Assembly (NCBI GenBank): GCA_052170315.1
Contig: JBQNAT010000012.1
Span: forward strand, 5,035 to 69,034
DNA from: UBA9732 sp052170315
GTDB lineage: Bacteria; Spirochaetota; Spirochaetia; Sphaerochaetales; Sphaerochaetaceae
Direction: 5' to 3'
DNA: 64,000 nt
This document shows, in pieces, positions 7,889 to 15,603 of the stretch (position 1 is the stretch's first letter; each line of letters opens with the position of its first letter). Below the pieces are notes generated by a model. It was not told the origin of the DNA. It saw only the letters and a program-made list of their open reading frames with translations, and did no database searches. Both the position numbers and the translations under genes were made by a program.

Positions 7889-7928
7889 CCATAACAAAGG
7901 CGTTATGGCAGTGTCATGGCGCCTTTTT
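7889..7928 (+). promoter_or_regulatory. ANTAR-type hairpin overlapping an intrinsic terminator (attenuator) before glnN
   Basis: CCATAAC (7889-7895) and GTTATGG (7902-7908) form a perfect 7-bp stem around the hexaloop AAAGGC, with A at loop position 1 and G at position 4, the signature of ANTAR RNA targets. The alternative stem AAAGGCG (7896-7902) with CGCCTTT (7920-7926) makes a terminator followed by TTTTTG. The two structures use the same bases and exclude each other, the layout expected for antitermination. I did not find a convincing second hexaloop hairpin upstream. Confidence 0.65.
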
Positions 7929-7951
7929 GCGTTATTATTTTGGAGCTTTTA

Positions 7952-10042
7952 ATGGAAACAGTAGCTGATTATTTTGGAACATTGGTCTTTAACGATGCCG
8001 CAATGAGGGCAAAACTCCCCAAAGATATCTATAAAACTCTCAAACAGACGGTCTCAGAGGGCAAGGACATTGACCTTACAGTGGCCAACAGCGTTGCCAA
8101 CGCTATGAAGACCTGGGCGGTCGAGCATGGCTGCACCCACTTTACGCACTGGTTCCAGCCCATGACCGGTATAACCGCGGAAAAGCACGATGCCTTCATA
8201 ACCCCGGCAGAGGGAGGACGCGTACTGCTTGAATTTTCCGGTAAGGAGCTTATCAAGGGTGAGCCTGATGCCTCTTCTTTTCCGTCCGGAGGACTCCGCG
8301 CCACGTTTGAAGCCCGCGGCTACACAGCCTGGGACCCTACAAGCTATGCCTTTATCCGTGACGATACCCTGTATATTCCCACAGCTTTCTGCTCTTACAC
8401 AGGCGAAGCCTTGGACAAGAAAACACCTCTTCTTCGCAGCATGGAAGCTCTCAGCGCGCAAGCTGTCAATATTTTAAAACTTTTCGGACATGCCGATGTC
8501 AAAAGAGTGATTACAACCGTTGGTCCTGAGCAGGAATATTTTCTTATAAACAGAGAGGATTTCGCAAAACGCAGCGACCTTGTCTTTGCCGGCAGGACGC
8601 TGTTCGGAGCCCGCGCGCCAAAGGGACAGGAGCTTGAAGACCACTACTACGGCTCCATAAAAACAAGAGTCGCGGAGTATATGAGAGACCTTGATAAGGA
8701 ACTCTGGAAGCTTGGAATCAGCGCGAAGACCCGCCATAACGAAGCTGCTCCGTGCCAGCATGAGCTGGCTCCCGTGTATGCCACCACAAACATCGCCGTA
8801 GACCATAACCAGATTACCATGGAAGTAATGAAAAAAGTGGCTGCCCGCCACGGCTTTGCCTGCCTGCTTCATGAAAAGCCCTTTGCCGGTGTGAACGGCT
8901 CGGGAAAGCACAACAACTGGTCAATTTCAACGGATACCGGAATAAATCTCCTTGCTCCGGGAAAAAGCCCAAAGGATAACGTTCAGTTCCTTCTTTTCCT
9001 TGTTGCCGTGATAAAAGCTGTAGACGAATATCAGGACCTTATGAGGGTTTCGGTGGCCAGCGCAGGCAATGACCACAGGCTTGGAGCTGACGAAGCTCCT
9101 CCTGCAATAGTTTCCATCTTCCTTGGCGACGAGCTTTTTGAAATATTGGAATCTCTTTCCAACGGACATGCCGCGAAAGGGGCTTTCCGTACGAATATGG
9201 CGCTTGGAGTCCACGTCCTGCCTCCGATACAAAAGGATACTACCGACCGCAACAGAACGTCTCCTTTTGCCTTTACCGGAGACAAGTTCGAATTCAGAAT
9301 GTTGGGGTCATCTTTTTCCGCCGCAGGACCGAATATTGTCCTGAATACCATAGTGGCAAAGGAACTTAAGACCTTTTATGAAATACTGAAAGATGCGAAG
9401 AATTTTGACTTGGCTGCAGCAGAGCTTGTCAGAAAAACCTATGCGGAGCATAAACGCATAATCTTTAACGGTAACAACTATTCGGAAGATTGGGTAAAAG
9501 AGGCCCGGAAGAGGGGACTTTTGAACATCAGATACACTCCTGATGCCCTTGAAGCCTTTATAAAGGAAAAAAACATCAGGGTTTTTGAAGAATTCGGAGT
9601 GCTGGGCCCCAAGGAGATACACTCAAGATTCGAGATACTCAATGAAGAATATTCAAAAACCATCCATATTGAAGCCCTTACAATGCTGGACATGATAGTA
9701 AGGCAGATAATTCCCGCTGCAAGCGATTATGCGTCAGAGCTTTCAGCTACCGTTGCCGGAAAGAAAGCGGCAATGCCTTCATTGAAATGCAGGGCGGAGC
9801 TTGTGCTTCTTGAAAATATCAGTGACCTTACGGATGCCCTTTCGGATAAGGCATCTCTTCTGTCTTCCGCGGTTGAAAACGGTTCCTCGCTTTCGGGTCC
9901 AGACCTTGCCCATTTCACACGAGAATGCATAATACCCGTGATGGTCGATGCCAGAAGCATTGCCGATAAGCTTGAGCTTCTTGTGGCTAAAGAAAAATGG
10001 CCGTTTCCGACTTACGGCGATATTCTTTTTTACGTTGACTGA
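7952..10042 (+). CDS. glnN: Glutamine synthetase type III
   Basis: This 696-residue protein makes glutamine from glutamate, ammonia and ATP. Size and motifs are those of GSIII: a long N-terminal domain, NEAAPCQHELAPVY, the NGSGKHNNWSI loop, the block VHVLPPIQKDTTDRNRTSPF, and FEFRMLGSS. All the residues missing in the neighbouring GlnA-like protein are kept here. The ATG at 7952 follows TGGAGC; the longer in-frame start at 7916 lies within the terminator hairpin and is not credible. Because transcription must pass the attenuator at 7889-7928, expression is probably controlled by antitermination through the nearby ANTAR protein. Confidence 0.95.
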   Translation: METVADYFGTLVFNDAAMRAKLPKDIYKTLKQTVSEGKDIDLTVANSVANAMKTWAVEHGCTHFTHWFQPMTGITAEKHDAFITPAEGGRVLLEFSGKELIKGEPDASSFPSGGLRATFEARGYTAWDPTSYAFIRDDTLYIPTAFCSYTGEALDKKTPLLRSMEALSAQAVNILKLFGHADVKRVITTVGPEQEYFLINREDFAKRSDLVFAGRTLFGARAPKGQELEDHYYGSIKTRVAEYMRDLDKELWKLGISAKTRHNEAAPCQHELAPVYATTNIAVDHNQITMEVMKKVAARHGFACLLHEKPFAGVNGSGKHNNWSISTDTGINLLAPGKSPKDNVQFLLFLVAVIKAVDEYQDLMRVSVASAGNDHRLGADEAPPAIVSIFLGDELFEILESLSNGHAAKGAFRTNMALGVHVLPPIQKDTTDRNRTSPFAFTGDKFEFRMLGSSFSAAGPNIVLNTIVAKELKTFYEILKDAKNFDLAAAELVRKTYAEHKRIIFNGNNYSEDWVKEARKRGLLNIRYTPDALEAFIKEKNIRVFEEFGVLGPKEIHSRFEILNEEYSKTIHIEALTMLDMIVRQIIPAASDYASELSATVAGKKAAMPSLKCRAELVLLENISDLTDALSDKASLLSSAVENGSSLSGPDLAHFTRECIIPVMVDARSIADKLELLVAKEKWPFPTYGDILFYVD

Positions 10043-10047
10043 ATTTT

Positions 10048-10566
10048 TCAGACAGGGCTCTCAAAGACTCTTTTTATGCTGTTGAAATGAAGAAAGATGC
10101 CTTTATCCGCAATTTTCTTTATTTCTTCAGCTGAAGCAAACCTTACGCAAAGGGTTTCCTCTTTCTGCAGCCTGACGTCCTTTTCGGAAACATCCATGTC
10201 AAAACGGTAGATATCAACTATATAATTCTGTCCTTTGTTCTCACGATGATACGAAAACTGATAGCCTCCATCAGCTTTTGAGACATTAATTCCTGTTTCT
10301 TCTAAAACTTCCCTGCAAATGGCTTCAAAAGAAGTCTCTCCTGTTTTCACTCCGCCGCCCGGTATTTCCCACCAGCCCGGCGCCCATGCCTTTGACATTG
10401 TCCTCTGAGTTATAAGAAATTTACCGTCAGGCCTTTTTATTGCGCCAAGCACAGAAAGATAGTAATCGCCTTCGGCCATTGTCCAGTCGTTGCGCTTCAT
10501 TGTCCTTCCGGTTTTGTTTTTGTTTATGTCGTAGATGTCCCAGCGCTCTTCTTTCAGGTTCTCCAT
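10048..10566 (-). CDS. Nudix hydrolase
   Basis: The 172-residue protein carries a complete Nudix box: GGVKTGE, then seven residues, then REVLEETGI, which fits Gx5Ex7REUxEExGU and places metal-binding Glu residues in the central helix. The opening (ERWDIYDINKNKTGRTMKR) resembles Nudix proteins of the isopentenyl-diphosphate isomerase-like or YfcD-like type, but the substrate cannot be told from sequence. It would hydrolyse a nucleoside diphosphate linked to another moiety. It is convergent with glnN, with 5 bases between the stops, and is divergent from the MerR gene. Confidence 0.85.
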   Translation of the reverse strand: MENLKEERWDIYDINKNKTGRTMKRNDWTMAEGDYYLSVLGAIKRPDGKFLITQRTMSKAWAPGWWEIPGGGVKTGETSFEAICREVLEETGINVSKADGGYQFSYHRENKGQNYIVDIYRFDMDVSEKDVRLQKEETLCVRFASAEEIKKIADKGIFLHFNSIKRVFESPV

Positions 10567-10646
10567 GAAATCAGATATTACCGCAAATGGGCCTTGGGTG
10601 CAAATGGCAGTTCATTTTGACTTTGTAATGTTTTATCATTGTATGT

Positions 10647-11090
10647 ATGAAGCGTTACAGAATCGGTGAAATTGCAAAGCTCTCCGGCCTTACTCTCAGA
10701 ACCATAAGGTATTACGGAGAACTGGGCCTGCTTTCCGAAGGCAGGACCAATGGAAACCAGAGGTTATATTCCGACCAGGACCTTGTTTATCTTAAAAGAA
10801 TAATGGAACTTAAGGCTCTGGGTTTCTCTCTTGAGGAAATTGCAAAGATAATCAGTCTTAAAGCCGAAGACCGGACGGGAAACAAAAGAAGGACCGAACT
10901 TCTTGCCCAGTACCGTAGCAAGCTTTCGCGGGACATTGAGAGGATGAAATGCCTCCAGAGTCATATAGAGGAGCTGAACTGGCATATCAAACAGCTGGAA
11001 GGTGCGGAAGATGCCTTCACTTCCTGTCCCGGCTCTGCATGCGCAAACTGCGAGCATAAAACCCGGTGCATTTTCTTTAAAGAGGTCTGA
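10647..11090 (+). CDS. MerR-family transcriptional regulator with cysteine-rich tail
   Basis: The 147-residue protein opens with the MerR winged helix (YRIGEIAKLSGLTLRTIRYY, then QRLYSDQDLVYLKRI) and continues through a long dimerisation helix. The last 25 residues hold a cluster of four cysteines in the pattern CPGSACANC...C, which could bind a metal or sense redox state. MerR proteins distort promoters with long spacers to activate transcription. No clear ribosome binding site precedes the ATG, and a TTGACT sits about 30 bases upstream, so the mRNA may have a very short leader. The target is unknown; the nearest genes are the Nudix hydrolase and the ABC importer. Confidence 0.85.
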   Translation: MKRYRIGEIAKLSGLTLRTIRYYGELGLLSEGRTNGNQRLYSDQDLVYLKRIMELKALGFSLEEIAKIISLKAEDRTGNKRRTELLAQYRSKLSRDIERMKCLQSHIEELNWHIKQLEGAEDAFTSCPGSACANCEHKTRCIFFKEV

Positions 11091-11134
11091 TTTGAGACAA
11101 ATCAATATACTGCAAACGATTGTTCGGGTTTGTT

Positions 11135-12430
11135 TCAATTCTGTTCGGCATAGGAGACAATAGCCTGGTTTACGATTTTTTCCATATCCGATACCGCCTC
11201 ATCCAAGTCTTTGCCGTTCAGGACATCTATAATATTGGCCTGAAAGGAGTAGTAAATGGAATAGGCTGATGGTATCCATACGTTTGCCAGACCCGGATTT
11301 GATTCAAGAAGTGCATTTACCGGGACTTCATATAAAGGATTTTCAGCAAGGAAGGCCCTGAACTTTTCCGTTTCATATGTCTTTGTGTTGGCAGGCACGT
11401 AGCCTGTTGCCTCTGACCACCTGGCCTGAACGTCAGTGGAAACAAGGTATTCCAGTACTGTTTTTACGGCATCGTTGTTTTTGAAGGAAAAAAGCGCTCC
11501 GCCTGAGATTACCGTTCCTCCCGTAGCGTTTTCGTTTACAATAGGGACTCGTGCAACTCCTACTTCAAAGTCGTCTCCGACTGCGTTTTTAACTGCTGCG
11601 AGTTTGCTCGAAGAAGCCATTATCGCGGCAGCTCTTCCGCTTGTGAATTCGTCGATTACGCCTGAGGCTATGGGATTATAAAAGCCTGTGTCGTAGACGG
11701 CTTTCCATTTTTCAAGAAAAGCCCTGTATGTTCCTTCTTTGCCAAACAGGACTTCAGTTGCCGCTCCGTCATGGCCGTTTCTGTTGTTAAGCATGTAGCT
11801 GAGCCCGTTTTGTGCTCCTATGAAAGTTGTAAGCTCATAGGTGGCGGGAATTCCCGCGAAACCTGCAACGGCAAGCTTTCCTGAAGCGTCTTTCTTTCCT
11901 GTTTTCTCTACTGCGTTCCTCATTTCATCAAGTGTCTTCGGAGGCTGAATCCCAAGAGAATCATAGAGGGTTTTGTTGTAGTAGTAGAGAAGGGCAGAAG
12001 CGTTGAACGGCATGGCAAGCAGGCCTTTTTCCGAGGTGTATGAAGAAATTCCGCTTTTAAGTATATTGGAAACATCAAGACCCAGTTCATCTACAGTTAC
12101 CAGATAGTCCGAATGGTTCATGTCAATTGCAGCGGTGGCGTCCATCATCGCAATGTCCGGAAGCGAATCGGTGCCCGATGCTGCATTAACCTTTATCAGC
12201 ACATCGTTGGCTTTCCCCTGATAAACGGCTTCTATGGCAATGTTTTTTTCCTTTCCCATTGTCCCGTTGAAGGTTTTGGCGATTTCTTCAAATACGGCGG
12301 CGTTAGAGCCTTGTGCGGAGTGCCATAGAGTAACCGTTTCAACGGTTTTTTCAGCCGAGCCTCCGGCGAAAAGCGGCAGAGCAATAAAGGTGAAAAACAT
12401 GATTACAATAGTTTTTTCGACACTTTTCAT
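11135..12430 (-). CDS. Extracellular solute-binding protein of a sugar/glycerol-3-phosphate-type ABC importer
   Basis: The 431-residue protein begins with a signal peptide ending LPLFAGGSAEK, a cleavage region seen often in spirochaete binding proteins. The mature part follows family 1 binding proteins (UgpB/MalE type): VTLWHSAQGSNAAVFEEIA near the N-terminus, then GDDFEVGVARVPIVN and GTVISGGALFSFKNND. It would capture a sugar or glycerol phosphate diester and deliver it to the two permeases encoded upstream in the same operon. There is no ATPase gene next to it, so it must share one from elsewhere. The substrate is inferred only from family resemblance to UgpB. Confidence 0.85.
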   Translation of the reverse strand: MKSVEKTIVIMFFTFIALPLFAGGSAEKTVETVTLWHSAQGSNAAVFEEIAKTFNGTMGKEKNIAIEAVYQGKANDVLIKVNAASGTDSLPDIAMMDATAAIDMNHSDYLVTVDELGLDVSNILKSGISSYTSEKGLLAMPFNASALLYYYNKTLYDSLGIQPPKTLDEMRNAVEKTGKKDASGKLAVAGFAGIPATYELTTFIGAQNGLSYMLNNRNGHDGAATEVLFGKEGTYRAFLEKWKAVYDTGFYNPIASGVIDEFTSGRAAAIMASSSKLAAVKNAVGDDFEVGVARVPIVNENATGGTVISGGALFSFKNNDAVKTVLEYLVSTDVQARWSEATGYVPANTKTYETEKFRAFLAENPLYEVPVNALLESNPGLANVWIPSAYSIYYSFQANIIDVLNGKDLDEAVSDMEKIVNQAIVSYAEQN

Positions 12431-12434
12431 GATA

Positions 12435-13250
12435 TTACTTCCTTATTAAAGCGTTTTCTATTCGTTTTTTTCCAATAGCCAAAAGTACGAGGAAAGGTAG
12501 AGAAATCAGTACAAGCGTTGCCATTTGGGCACCTGTTTCGCCTGATTCCGCAAAACCAAGCATTGTTATGCCTGTCTGTATGGTGCGTGCGCGGGGCTTG
12601 TTTGTTACAAGCAAAGGCCATAGGTATCTGTTGAAGGCAGTGATTATTGTCTGAATTATTATGGTAATTACTGCGGGACTTGAAAGCGGCAGCAGCACTG
12701 ACCAGATGTATCTTATGTCTGAGGCTCCGTCTATTCTTGCTGCGTCATAAAGTTCTTTTCCCTGTGCGGTAAAGAAGCCCATGACAAGCAGCATCTGGGC
12801 AGCGGAAAAAAGTCCTGTGCATATTATGCCTGCCCATGTGTCCAGAAGGCCCAGAGCGGCTACTGTTTTGTAGTTCTGATACAGAATGGCTTCCTGAGGG
12901 ACAAAGAGAGTAAGCGTAAGCGCTGCTAAGATTAGGTTGCGACCTCTGAATCTCAAATGGGTAAGCGCGAAGGCGGCAAAGACAACGGTAACGCTTCTTA
13001 TTGCCGCTGTAAGAACGGATGTTCCGATTGAGTTTATCAGGTATGCGGAAAAGTATCTGTGCCCGAAGGCTTTTGTATAGTTTTCCCATATCGGTATTTC
13101 AGGAAGAATGTGGAGTCTGTTGAAATCCCTTGCTGAAAAGAGGGACGAGGAAAACATATAGAAAATGGGGAAGGCTATTATCAGCGCAAAAACCGCAAGC
13201 AGTATTTTTCTTATTATATACTTAAAGGTATCTGCAGGTCTTCTGGTCAT
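12435..13250 (-). CDS. ABC importer permease, MalG/UgpE family
   Basis: The 271-residue membrane protein has six predicted hydrophobic helices. Its cytoplasmic EAA-type loop reads YDAARIDGASDIRYIWSVLL, the site that docks with the ATPase. The start overlaps the end of the partner permease by 4 bases, and the gene ends 4 bases before the binding protein starts. This is the second permease of the CUT1-type importer. The substrate is not determined. Confidence 0.9.
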   Translation of the reverse strand: MTRRPADTFKYIIRKILLAVFALIIAFPIFYMFSSSLFSARDFNRLHILPEIPIWENYTKAFGHRYFSAYLINSIGTSVLTAAIRSVTVVFAAFALTHLRFRGRNLILAALTLTLFVPQEAILYQNYKTVAALGLLDTWAGIICTGLFSAAQMLLVMGFFTAQGKELYDAARIDGASDIRYIWSVLLPLSSPAVITIIIQTIITAFNRYLWPLLVTNKPRARTIQTGITMLGFAESGETGAQMATLVLISLPFLVLLAIGKKRIENALIRK

Positions 13251-14134
13251 TTCCGTTTCCTCTTAAGAAGGATGTAGGCTGTCATTGCAAGTGCGGCAAC
13301 TGCCAGAACAAGGGCTGAAAGGGCGTTCTGAACGGCCCGGTTGCCGCTTTTGAAGGCCTCGACATAATAATAGAACATTATGCTTTCGGTGGTTCGGTAC
13401 GGACCTCCTTCCGTAAGTATGATTATCGGGGCGGAAATGAGTAAAGCGTCCTTCAATGCAAGGAAAATTGTCACAAGGACCGTTTCCTTTATCATAGGAA
13501 CCTCGATTTGAAGAAAGAGGCGCCAGCCGCCGGCTCCGTCCATTCTCGCGGCTTCAATAACGCTCCTGTCTTTGCTTCTGAAGGCGCTCATGAGAAGGAT
13601 GTAATCTATGCCGAAGTCAAGAAATACTCCAAGCACCACAAGTACGGCCATAGCTCCTGCCGGTTCGTTAATCCAGCCGGAATCTGTTCCCAGAATTTTG
13701 TTTATTACGGATGCCCTGCCTCTGAAAAGTTCCTTTATGATAAGGCTGTAGGTTGAAAGCGAAATGGCTACGGGTGCAAAAAAGATATACTCAGGAACCG
13801 CGGAAAATCTGCTTTTGCGTCTTGTCATAGATGCGGCAAGCAGTGTCAGCGCCGTATTGACGGGTACAAAAAGGACGACAAACTTAAGCGTAACAAGGAC
13901 GCTGTTTAAAAAGGCTTTGTCGGAAAAAAGTGTTTTGTAGTTTGAAAGGCCTGAAAAACCAAGGATGCGTCCGCCCTGATTTACTGTCAAAAAGGATTCG
14001 GCAAAGCTTTTTAATGCGGGGAACCAGTAAAACAGGGCTGCAAGCAGCATCGCAGGAGCTAAAAAAAGATAAGCTTTTTTATCATTTTGATTTTTCACGT
14101 TAGTTAATATACCTAAAAAGTTATTTTTGTTCAA
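13247..14134 (-). CDS. ABC importer permease, MalF/UgpA family
   Basis: The 295-residue membrane protein is the first gene of the three-gene importer operon. It starts with a short charged N-terminus (NVKNQNDKKAYLFLAPAML) followed by six hydrophobic segments, and has the EAA-type loop EAARMDGAGGWRLFLQIEVP that contacts the ATPase. It overlaps the next permease by 4 bases. A CG-centred palindrome and a minus-strand promoter lie upstream, suggesting control by a LacI-type repressor encoded elsewhere. Confidence 0.9.
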   Translation of the reverse strand: MNKNNFLGILTNVKNQNDKKAYLFLAPAMLLAALFYWFPALKSFAESFLTVNQGGRILGFSGLSNYKTLFSDKAFLNSVLVTLKFVVLFVPVNTALTLLAASMTRRKSRFSAVPEYIFFAPVAISLSTYSLIIKELFRGRASVINKILGTDSGWINEPAGAMAVLVVLGVFLDFGIDYILLMSAFRSKDRSVIEAARMDGAGGWRLFLQIEVPMIKETVLVTIFLALKDALLISAPIIILTEGGPYRTTESIMFYYYVEAFKSGNRAVQNALSALVLAVAALAMTAYILLKRKRK

Positions 14135-14169
14135 GGGTAAATAATAGATAATTGCTTATTTTAAAAGAA

Positions 14170-14208
14170 ATTATATTACATATTAAAAGCTAACGTTAAC
14201 TTTATAAT
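14170..14208 (-). promoter_or_regulatory. Promoter and LacI-like operator of the ABC importer operon
   Basis: On the minus strand TTAACG is followed after 18 bases by TATAAT (ATTATA at 14170-14175 on the plus strand). Overlapping the -35 is an 18-base near-perfect palindrome at 14186-14203, AAAGCTAACGTTAACTTT, centred on CG as in LacI/GalR operators (16 of 18 positions symmetric). A plus-strand TATAAT at 14203-14208 may serve the Nudix gene. Confidence 0.5.
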
Positions 14209-14314
14209 GTAAAGTTTTTCACTTTATCTTCTTTCACTTGCGTATCTTATTGCATGTGTTTTTAATGAATAAAGGTATGTAAAAGTGCTATACTTGTCTG
14301 AAACGGAGGCGGAA

Positions 14315-14824
14315 ATGGCTTTTATAAACGATAACGAAAGATTCTGTGCAAAATGCGGGACAAAGTATGAGATAAAAGAGATGGAAGGCGAAGGCTCCGT
14401 TCAGTTCTGTCCTAACTGCAATGAATACCATTTCCCTGTATTCAGCACCGCGTGCAGTATGGTTGTTGTTGACTCGAAAGCCAAAAAAATACTTCTGATA
14501 AAGCAGTACGGAAGGGACCACTACATTCTTGTTGCAGGCTATGTGAACCGCGGAGAGGATGCTGAAAATACCGTTGCGCGTGAAATCCTGGAAGAAACCG
14601 GCCTTAAAGCTAAGACAATCCGCTTCAACCGCAGTAAATACTTTGAAAGAAGCAATACGCTCATACTGAACTGGACTGTTGAAATAGAGGATGCTTCTGC
14701 TATTAAGACCAACGGTGAGATTGATTCCTATGACTGGTTTTCCTTTGATGAAGCAAGAAAGAAAGTTAAAGACGGCTCTCTTGCCCAGTGGTTCCTGAAC
14801 CGTTATCTTGATTCGCTGAACTGA
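14315..14824 (+). CDS. Nudix hydrolase with N-terminal zinc ribbon
   Basis: The 169-residue protein begins with a zinc ribbon (CAKCGTKYEI then CPNCNEYH), followed by a Nudix domain with box GYVNRGE, seven residues, REILEETGL. This domain order resembles NudC NADH pyrophosphatase, but the NudC-specific SQPWPFPxS motif after the box is not present, so it may act on another dinucleotide. The ATG at 14315 follows GGAGGCGG; the longer GTG start at 14285 has no ribosome site. The gene stands alone between the ABC operon and the octamer repeat region. Confidence 0.85.
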   Translation: MAFINDNERFCAKCGTKYEIKEMEGEGSVQFCPNCNEYHFPVFSTACSMVVVDSKAKKILLIKQYGRDHYILVAGYVNRGEDAENTVAREILEETGLKAKTIRFNRSKYFERSNTLILNWTVEIEDASAIKTNGEIDSYDWFSFDEARKKVKDGSLAQWFLNRYLDSLN

Positions 14825-14825
14825 A

Positions 14826-15152
14826 ACTGTTTAACTGTTGACCGGTTTGACTGTTTGACTCTTTGACAGTGCGACTGTTTGACATACATAACTTGTTATA
14901 TATAAATAAATTAACCCTATTTTCCAGTTTGGTGTGGCATAGGTTTGACAGTCTGACAGTTCGACAGTCCGACAAATTTGTCAAACAGTCAAACAGTTAT
15001 ACTGTTGAAAACAGGTCATGATTTCAATGGTAAAGAAATTAAATTATTATATTATATAAACTTATATTAAAAATTCCATGTCAAACAGTTAAACAGTCAT
15101 ACAGTCGCACTGTCAAACCGGTCAACTGTCACACAGTTACACTGTCACACGG
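14826..15152 (+). repeat. Inverted arrays of degenerate 8-bp units (ACTGTTTG / CAAACAGT)
   Basis: Block A (14826-14884) is made of loose octamers such as ACTGTTTG, ACTCTTTG and ACAGTGCG. Block B (14943-15005) switches orientation at a perfect 12-bp palindrome, GACAAATTTGTC (14971-14982). Block C (15080-15152) carries the opposite orientation (TCAAACAG, TTAAACAG, TCATACAG). A 17-base segment, TTTGACAGTGCGACTGT (14862-14878), recurs exactly inverted at 15101-15117. A 15-base segment at 14837-14851 recurs inverted at 15112-15126. Blocks A and C could pair across an AT-rich centre. No gene lies here. Confidence 0.8.
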
Positions 15153-15200
15153 TTTATGTTTTTCCCACAAAATTCATAAAACAAAATCCGCCTTCTCTTA

Positions 15201-15245
15201 TTTACTTTAATACATTAAAGTGATAATGTGATAACATAATATCAC
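15201..15245 (+). promoter_or_regulatory. Promoter and operator palindromes of the histidine operon
   Basis: A perfect 18-base inverted repeat with AC centre lies at 15204-15221 (ACTTTAATACATTAAAGT), between a TTTACT (-35-like, 15201-15206) and GATAAT/TAATGT (-10-like). A second inverted repeat, GTGATA-N6-TATCAC, lies at 15228-15245. The TrpR-like protein encoded just downstream is the obvious candidate to bind one of them. Confidence 0.55.
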
Positions 15246-15312
15246 AATAGCATAATAAACAATAACCAAATGAGATTCCGAACTATATGGAAAAAAGGTT
15301 AAGGAGAGCCTG

Positions 15313-15603
15313 ATGGAAAAAATAGACGAACAGACAGCCAAAGATTTTTATTCGGCGGTGCTTTCTCTGGAAAACATAGATGAGTGCAAGGCTTTCTTTG
15401 AGGACATATGCACAATCAGGGAACTGCAGGACCTGTCTCAGCGCCTTCAGGTTGCCCTGCTTCTGTCCATGGGGAAAAATTATCAGGAAATATCAAACGC
15501 CACAAGCGTTTCTTCTGCGACAATTTCACGTGTTAACCGCTGTCTTCTCTACGGAGACGGGGGTTATAAAATAGTTTTGGAGAGGCTTGCGAAAAATGAA
15601 TGA
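15313..15603 (+). CDS. TrpR-related YerC/YecD-family regulator, probably HisR
   Basis: The 96-residue protein is all-helical and matches the YerC/YecD branch of the TrpR superfamily: FFEDICTIRELQDLSQRLQV, then the helix-turn-helix region YQEISNATSVSSATISRVNR. In Firmicutes, TrpR-like proteins at the head of his operons act as histidine-responsive repressors (HisR). Here it is the first gene of the operon and overlaps hisZ by 8 bases, with palindromic sites directly upstream, so autoregulation is likely. A good ribosome site (AAGGAGAG) precedes the ATG. Confidence 0.88.
   Translation: MEKIDEQTAKDFYSAVLSLENIDECKAFFEDICTIRELQDLSQRLQVALLLSMGKNYQEISNATSVSSATISRVNRCLLYGDGGYKIVLERLAKNE

Noticed and set aside
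7913..7932. Possible sigma-54 promoter before glnN (TGGCGCC...TTGC)
   Set aside because: The GG and GC elements are one base too close for a sigma-54 site, and the bases are better explained as the right arm of the terminator.
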